64,000 nt of DNA from an uncultured Rhodospirillales bacterium. Its GTDB lineage: Bacteria; Pseudomonadota; Alphaproteobacteria; Acetobacterales; Acetobacteraceae. The notes under the pieces were generated by a model. It saw only the letters and a program-made list of their open reading frames with translations. It searched no databases and had not been told where the DNA came from. The DNA lies in NCBI GenBank assembly GCA_903835235.1, contig CAILMF010000001.1, forward strand, positions 124,001-188,000. The letters run 5' to 3'. Shown here piece after piece: positions 60,607-64,000 of the stretch (positions are counted from its first letter, which is position 1; each line of letters starts with the position of its first letter). Position numbers and translations under genes: made by a program.

Positions 60607-61505
60607 AGCACCAGCACCCCGTGATGCTTGGCCTTGCCCTCGGGTTCGACATGGATGCTGATGACGGCGCCGTCGACTTCCGCCTTCAGCGCGGTTTCGA
60701 TCCGGTCGCAGATCGCGTGGCTGTCGTCCACGGTCATGCCGCCGGGCACCACCAGGTGGAAATCGATGAACACCAGCCGGCCGGCATGGCGGGTGCGCAG
60801 GTCATGCGCCTCGATCGCGCCCTGGGCATTGGCGCCGACCACGCGGCGGATGCGGCCCAGCAGCTCGTCCGGCACCGCCTCATCCATCAGGCCGGAAAAG
60901 CTGGCCTTCATCAGCCCCCAGCCGCTGAACAGGATGTTGACCGCGGTCAGCGCCGCCAGCAGCGGGTCGAACCAGTATTTCCCGGTCAGCGCCGCGGCGG
61001 CCACGCCAGCGATGACGCCAACCGAGGTGACCACATCCGCCACCAGGTGCCGCGCATCCGCCAGCAGCGCCGGGGAGCGGGCGGCGGTGCCGCGCCGGAA
61101 CAGCAGCATGGCCCAGAACAGGTTGAGGATGGTGGCCACGGCGGAGACCGCCAGGCCGATATCGGGGCTGCTGATCAGCCGCGGGTTCACCCAGGCGCCA
61201 TAGGCCTCATGCAGGATCGAGAAGGCGGCGATGACGATCAGCGCGCCTTCCAGCACCGCCGAGAAGTATTCCGCCTTGGTGTGGCCATAGGGGTGGTTGG
61301 CGTCCGGCGGGCGGGCCGCATAGTGCAGTGCGGCCAGGGCAGCGCTGGCGGCGGCCACGTTGACCACGGATTCCAGCGCATCCGCCAGCAATGCCACGCT
61401 GCCGGTCAGCCACCAGGCGGCCAACTTCAGCGCCAGCACCAGACAGGCGATGACAACGCTGCCGATGGCGGTACGGATGACCCTGGTCATGGGCTTGGGG
61501 GTCAT
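60603..61505 (-). CDS. Cation diffusion facilitator (metal efflux protein)
   Basis: The 300-residue protein has six membrane helices and a cytoplasmic C-terminal domain (AHDLRTRHAGRLVFIDFHLVVPG, IHVEPEG). It shows SVALLADALESVVNV in helix 2, PYGHTKAEYFSAVLEGALI and DARHLVADVVTSVGVI in helix 5 with the H-x-x-x-D metal pair. In the second helix the site reads D-A-L-E-S rather than D-S-L-x-D, so the metal preference may differ from the Zn/Fe exporters. It starts the reverse-strand group CDF-tonB-adenosyltransferase. Confidence 0.9.
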   Translation of the reverse strand: MTPKPMTRVIRTAIGSVVIACLVLALKLAAWWLTGSVALLADALESVVNVAAASAALAALHYAARPPDANHPYGHTKAEYFSAVLEGALIVIAAFSILHEAYGAWVNPRLISSPDIGLAVSAVATILNLFWAMLLFRRGTAARSPALLADARHLVADVVTSVGVIAGVAAAALTGKYWFDPLLAALTAVNILFSGWGLMKASFSGLMDEAVPDELLGRIRRVVGANAQGAIEAHDLRTRHAGRLVFIDFHLVVPGGMTVDDSHAICDRIETALKAEVDGAVISIHVEPEGKAKHHGVLVL

Positions 61506-61644
61506 GCCAGGGGGTCAGGCCAGGTGGTCATGGGGTGGCGTGCGGCTCCGGCTGGGGCAGGTTCATGCCCCGAGCCGGGGGGAAGCCGCAACCCCCTGCG
61601 CATGCCCAAGGGCAAGCGCCGGGGGCGAAGCAGGAGTTGGCGCC

Positions 61645-61673
61645 CCTGCGAACCCGCAGGTCGGCGACCGACC
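61645..61673 (-). terminator. Two overlapping small hairpins after metH
   Basis: CCTGCG-AACC-CGCAGG (61645-61660) and GGTCGG-CGA-CCGACC (61659-61673) lie immediately beyond the metH stop on the reverse strand. Both are GC-only stems of 6 bp and no T-run follows, so they are a weak terminator candidate. Confidence 0.4.
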
Positions 61674-61680
61674 CCTTCCC

Positions 61681-64000
61681 TCACACGCTGAAATACTTCG
61701 CCTTCGGGTGGTGCAGCACGATGGCGCTGGTGGACTGCTCCGGGTGCAACTGCCACTCGTCCGAGATGGAAACGCCGATGCGTTCCGCCCCGAGCAGGCG
61801 CAGCAGCGGCACCTGGTCCTCAAGCCGCGGACAGGCCGGGTAGCCGAAGCTGTAGCGACCGCCGCGGTAGCCCTGCTGCAGCATCTTGTCCATGTCGCGG
61901 TCATCCTCGCCGGCAAAGCCGAGTTCGGCACGGATGCGCTTGTGGGTGTATTCCGCCATCGCCTCGGCCATCTCCACGGAAAGCCCGTGCAGGTAGAGGT
62001 AGTCCTGGTAGCGGTCATCCTCGAACCAGGTGCGGGCGATGTCGCTGGCCTTCTGGCCGACGGTGACGACCTGCAGGCCGATCACGTCGCGGCCGTCCTC
62101 GATATCGGTGATGAAGTCGGCGATGCATTCGCCGTCCTGCTTCGGCTGCCGCGGCAGGGTGAAGCGGATGGCCTCGCTGCCATCCTCGTGGAACAGCACC
62201 AGGTCGTTGCCCTGGCCGGCGCACTTCCAGTAGCCGTAGATCGCCTGCGGCCTGAGGATGTCCTGCTCATCGGTCAGCGCCAGCATGCGCTTCAGCACCG
62301 GGCGAAGTTCCTGCTTGGCCCAGCCCAAAAAGTCTTCCAGCGACTTGCCCTGCTTCCGGAAGCCCCACTGGAATTGGTACAGGCTGCGTTCGTTGATGAA
62401 GGGGATGATAGCCTTCGGCACGCTTTCCAGCACGCGGGCACCCCAGAAGGGGGGCGTCGGTGTTGTGGTGCCCGCCTGCAACCCGCGGCGGCGGGTTTGC
62501 GCATAGCCGATATCGACAGGCGCGAAGCCGCGCGGGTCGGCCTGGCCCAGCGTGCGGCTCTCGTTCCGCGCCTTGCCGACGCGCTTCTTCTGCACCGCGG
62601 CCAGGTAGTCATCGAAGCCGTTGCCGGTGACCTTGTCCATCAGGTGCAGGCCGTCGAAGGCATCCCGCGCATAGGCCACGCGGCCGCTGGTCTCGCCGCC
62701 GGCATAGGCGCGGACGCAGTCATCCTCCACGTAGTTGCGGGTCAGCGCGGCGCCGCCCAGCAGCACCGGCACGTCCAGTCCCTGGCGGGCCATCTCCTCC
62801 AGGTTCTCGCGCATCACCACGGTGGATTTCACCAGCAGGCCGGACATGCCGATGGCATGCGCCTTATGGGTCTTCACCGCGGCGACCATGTCCGCCAGCG
62901 GGACCTTGATGCCCAGGTTGACCACGCGGTAGCCGTTGTTGGTCAGGATGATGTCGACCAGGTTCTTGCCGATGTCGTGCACGTCGCCCTTCACCGTGGC
63001 GAGGACGATGGTGCCCTTCTCCTGGCCCTCGATCTTCTCCATGAAGGGTTCCAGATAGGCCACCGCCGCCTTCATCGTCTCCGCTGATTGCAGCACGAAG
63101 GGCAGCTGCATCTTGCCGGCGCCGAACAGCTCGCCGACCACCTTCATGCCGTCCAGCAGCACGTCGTTGATGATGGAGAGCGGCGTGTTGCCCTGGTCCA
63201 GCGCGGCCTGCAACTCCTCGCCCAGGCCCTTGCGGTCGCCATCGACGATGCGGTCCTTGAGGCGCCCTTCCACCGTCTCGGCGCGCACCTTCTTGACGTT
63301 GTCGGCCGCCTTCCGGCCGGAGAAGATTTCCAGCACCTTCTGCAAGGGGTCATAGCCTTCGCTGCGGCGGTCGAAGATCAGGTCTTCCACCACCTGCACT
63401 TCCTCCGGCGGGATCAGGTGCAACGGCTTGATCTTGCTGACGTGGACGATGGCGCCGGTCATGCCGGCCTTCACCGCGTGGTCGAGGAACACGCTGTTCA
63501 GCACGTGCCGCGCCGCCGGGTTCAGGCCGAAGCTGATGTTGGACAGGCCAAGCACGATCTGCACATCCGGGAATTCGTCCCGGATCATGCGGATGCCTTC
63601 CAGCGTCCACTGGCCCAGCTTGCGGTCGTCCTCGTTACCCGTCGCAATGGTGAAGGTCAGCGGGTCGATCATCAGGTCGCTCTGCGGCAATCCGTATTTG
63701 TTGCAGGCGAAATCGATCAGGCGGCGGGCGATGCGCAGCTTGTCTTCGGCGGTCTTCGCCATGCCGACTTCGTCGATGGTCAGCGCGATGACGCCGGCGC
63801 CGAACTTCTTGGCAAGGATCAGCCGGTCGATGGCCGCCTGCTCGCCATCCTCGAAGTTGATGGAGTTGATGATCGGCTTGCCGCCATGCAGCTTCAGCGC
63901 CGCCTCGATGACGGGCGTTTCCGTGGAGTCGATGACCAGGGGCGCGTTCACGCTGGAGGTGAAGCGGGTGATGACCTCGCTCATCTCGGCCATTTCGTCG
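61681..64000 (-). CDS. metH: Cobalamin-dependent methionine synthase (5' end outside the window)
   Basis: MetH transfers the methyl group of methyl-tetrahydrofolate to homocysteine through B12. The 773 or so visible residues cover the folate domain (IDSTETPVIEAALK, SNISFGLNPAARHVLN), the B12-binding cap and Rossmann domains (GDVHDIGKNLVDIIL with the His that ligates cobalt, and GMSGLLVKSTVVMRENLEE), and the reactivation domain at the end (YQDYLYLHGLSVEMAEA, RYSFGYPACPRLEDQ). The frame is still open at the window end, so the start and possibly a homocysteine-binding domain are outside. A second gene for that domain is possible, as in split metH loci. Confidence 0.96.
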   Translation of the reverse strand, partial: DEMAEMSEVITRFTSSVNAPLVIDSTETPVIEAALKLHGGKPIINSINFEDGEQAAIDRLILAKKFGAGVIALTIDEVGMAKTAEDKLRIARRLIDFACNKYGLPQSDLMIDPLTFTIATGNEDDRKLGQWTLEGIRMIRDEFPDVQIVLGLSNISFGLNPAARHVLNSVFLDHAVKAGMTGAIVHVSKIKPLHLIPPEEVQVVEDLIFDRRSEGYDPLQKVLEIFSGRKAADNVKKVRAETVEGRLKDRIVDGDRKGLGEELQAALDQGNTPLSIINDVLLDGMKVVGELFGAGKMQLPFVLQSAETMKAAVAYLEPFMEKIEGQEKGTIVLATVKGDVHDIGKNLVDIILTNNGYRVVNLGIKVPLADMVAAVKTHKAHAIGMSGLLVKSTVVMRENLEEMARQGLDVPVLLGGAALTRNYVEDDCVRAYAGGETSGRVAYARDAFDGLHLMDKVTGNGFDDYLAAVQKKRVGKARNESRTLGQADPRGFAPVDIGYAQTRRRGLQAGTTTPTPPFWGARVLESVPKAIIPFINERSLYQFQWGFRKQGKSLEDFLGWAKQELRPVLKRMLALTDEQDILRPQAIYGYWKCAGQGNDLVLFHEDGSEAIRFTLPRQPKQDGECIADFITDIEDGRDVIGLQVVTVGQKASDIARTWFEDDRYQDYLYLHGLSVEMAEAMAEYTHKRIRAELGFAGEDDRDMDKMLQQGYRGGRYSFGYPACPRLEDQVPLLRLLGAERIGVSISDEWQLHPEQSTSAIVLHHPKAKYFSV

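Overview
The window is about 70% GC and almost entirely protein-coding, with short gaps and many ATGA or GTGA overlaps. The gene content points to an alphaproteobacterium, most likely an Acetobacteraceae (Roseomonas-like) member of the Rhodospirillales. Supporting clues are the order dcd-murA-hisG-hisD-infA-maf-rng-yacG, a DUF3126 protein, a short-form HisG, a PduO-type cobalamin adenosyltransferase beside MetH, a type III ornithine/lysine decarboxylase with a long leader, and several solute-binding and CoA-transferase gene sets. The taxonomic placement is inference; no rRNA gene is present.

Layout, 1-16 kb: the end of a PfkB-type (adenosine) kinase is followed by twelve tandem 24-bp repeats and a secreted Ala-rich protein. 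Then come typA with a strong terminator, a small lower-GC gene, ampG, a YegD-like Hsp70, a SnoaL-like protein and a Bug-type periplasmic receptor. A reverse-strand cluster holds a LysR regulator, a 376-residue uncharacterised protein, a Cys-rich UGSC-family protein and two luciferase-like monooxygenases. tRNA-Thr(GGT), an unrecognised 379-residue protein and a DUF3126 protein follow.

16-34 kb: a housekeeping run (dcd, murA, hisG, hisD, infA, maf, RNase G-like, yacG) is followed by a degenerate histidine kinase. A reverse operon then encodes a two-subunit CoA-transferase-like enzyme plus a CaiB-type CoA-transferase. Next are a GNAT acetyltransferase, two tandem secreted Abhydrolase_10-type hydrolases, a flavin reductase and a sulfatase.

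34-64 kb: a complete branched-chain amino-acid-type ABC transporter operon ends near a 25-codon ORF that has an ideal ribosome-binding site and a terminator. Two CMD/AhpD-like proteins, TonB, an unusual vapB-vapC-aat-DNA methyltransferase overlapping operon, aroQ-accB-accC, thiS-thiG, and a leader plus ornithine/lysine decarboxylase follow. Then come a degenerate receiver, an OxyR-like regulator, an HtrA-like pseudoprotease, a D-aminopeptidase-like serine hydrolase, a thiamine-diphosphate enzyme, a MASE1-like/PAS/GGDEF cyclase, a cobalamin adenosyltransferase, a second TonB, a CDF metal exporter and the 3' part of metH.

Dispersed palindromic repeats recur through the window, usually between genes. 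In two places they lie inside reading frames: the start of maf and the end of a CoA-transferase subunit. No CRISPR array, prophage, insertion sequence or classical defence island is visible. The most unusual items are the UGSC/LLM cluster, the 25-codon ORF, the toxin-antitoxin/aat/methyltransferase operon, the translated repeats and the pseudo-HtrA protein.
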